The translations under genes were made by a program, and so were the position numbers. Under the pieces are notes generated by a model. It was not told the DNA's origin. It was given only the letters and a program-made list of their open reading frames with translations, and ran no database searches. Positions 63,993 through 64,000 of a stretch of DNA of 64,000 nt are shown one piece after another (position 1 is the stretch's first letter; every line of letters begins with the position of its first letter). The stretch comes from Echinococcus granulosus (lineage: Eukaryota; Platyhelminthes; Cestoda; Cyclophyllidea; Taeniidae). The DNA lies in NCBI RefSeq assembly GCF_000524195.1, contig NW_020170489.1:212856-276855 (forward strand), in the 5' to 3' direction.

Positions 63993-64000
63993 GTGAGAAA

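Larger units (their letters stand above)
43893..64000. repeat. Long direct repeat, copy B (period 43,892 bp)
   Basis: This is the second copy of the block at 1-20108, in the same orientation. The junction at 43892/43893 falls inside an intron of the PANK4-like gene, and nothing there looks like a breakpoint: no mobile-element end, microsatellite or inverted repeat. The copy is cut by the window end eight bases past exon 4 of the FERM gene. Confidence 0.97.

Noticed and set aside
1..64000. Viral, plasmid or CRISPR content
   Set aside because: No repeat-spacer array, phage or viral gene, or bacterial gene order is seen; the coding units are spliced animal-type genes.

Overview
The window is eukaryotic. 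Genes are split by canonical introns, animal-type proteins are recognisable, and no bacterial operon structure is seen. I infer a flatworm, most likely a tapeworm (cestode). The reasons are strongly diverged metazoan orthologues, roughly 43% GC by eye, and introns in two size groups: very short ones of 30, 33 and 43 nt, and ones of 71-83 nt. The species cannot be fixed from the sequence.

The dominant feature is a perfect-looking long direct repeat. Positions 1-20108 recur at 43893-64000, a constant offset of 43,892. I found no difference, even in a run of 12 G. The window therefore holds one full 43.9 kb period plus 20.1 kb of the next. This is either a very recent head-to-tail duplication or an assembly wrap-around/duplication.

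Layout of one period: (1) 1-5135 holds the last three exons of a PANK4-like gene, whose first six exons lie at 37070-43319. The complete gene reads 37070-49027 straight across the repeat junction. (2) 5290-14448 is mostly non-coding, with a few weak minus-strand exon candidates. (3) 14449-20842 is a FERM-domain gene closest to the E3 ligase MYLIP/IDOL, but without a visible RING. (4) 21424-34128 is a CREB3L-type membrane-anchored bZIP factor with eight exons. Its last intron carries antisense coding-like fragments. (5) 35641-35884 (minus) is a tiny COA3-like mitochondrial protein gene, head-to-head with PANK4. From 43893 the pattern restarts and the window ends just after MYLIP-like exon 4.

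Functionally the genes are unrelated neighbours: coenzyme A metabolism, cytochrome oxidase assembly, ER-stress or secretory transcription, and FERM-based receptor turnover. The most interesting biological observation is that the PANK4-like protein keeps the catalytic Glu and Arg that human PANK4 has lost. It may therefore be an active kinase-phosphatase fusion. I see no CRISPR array, bacterial mobile element, rRNA or convincing tRNA.
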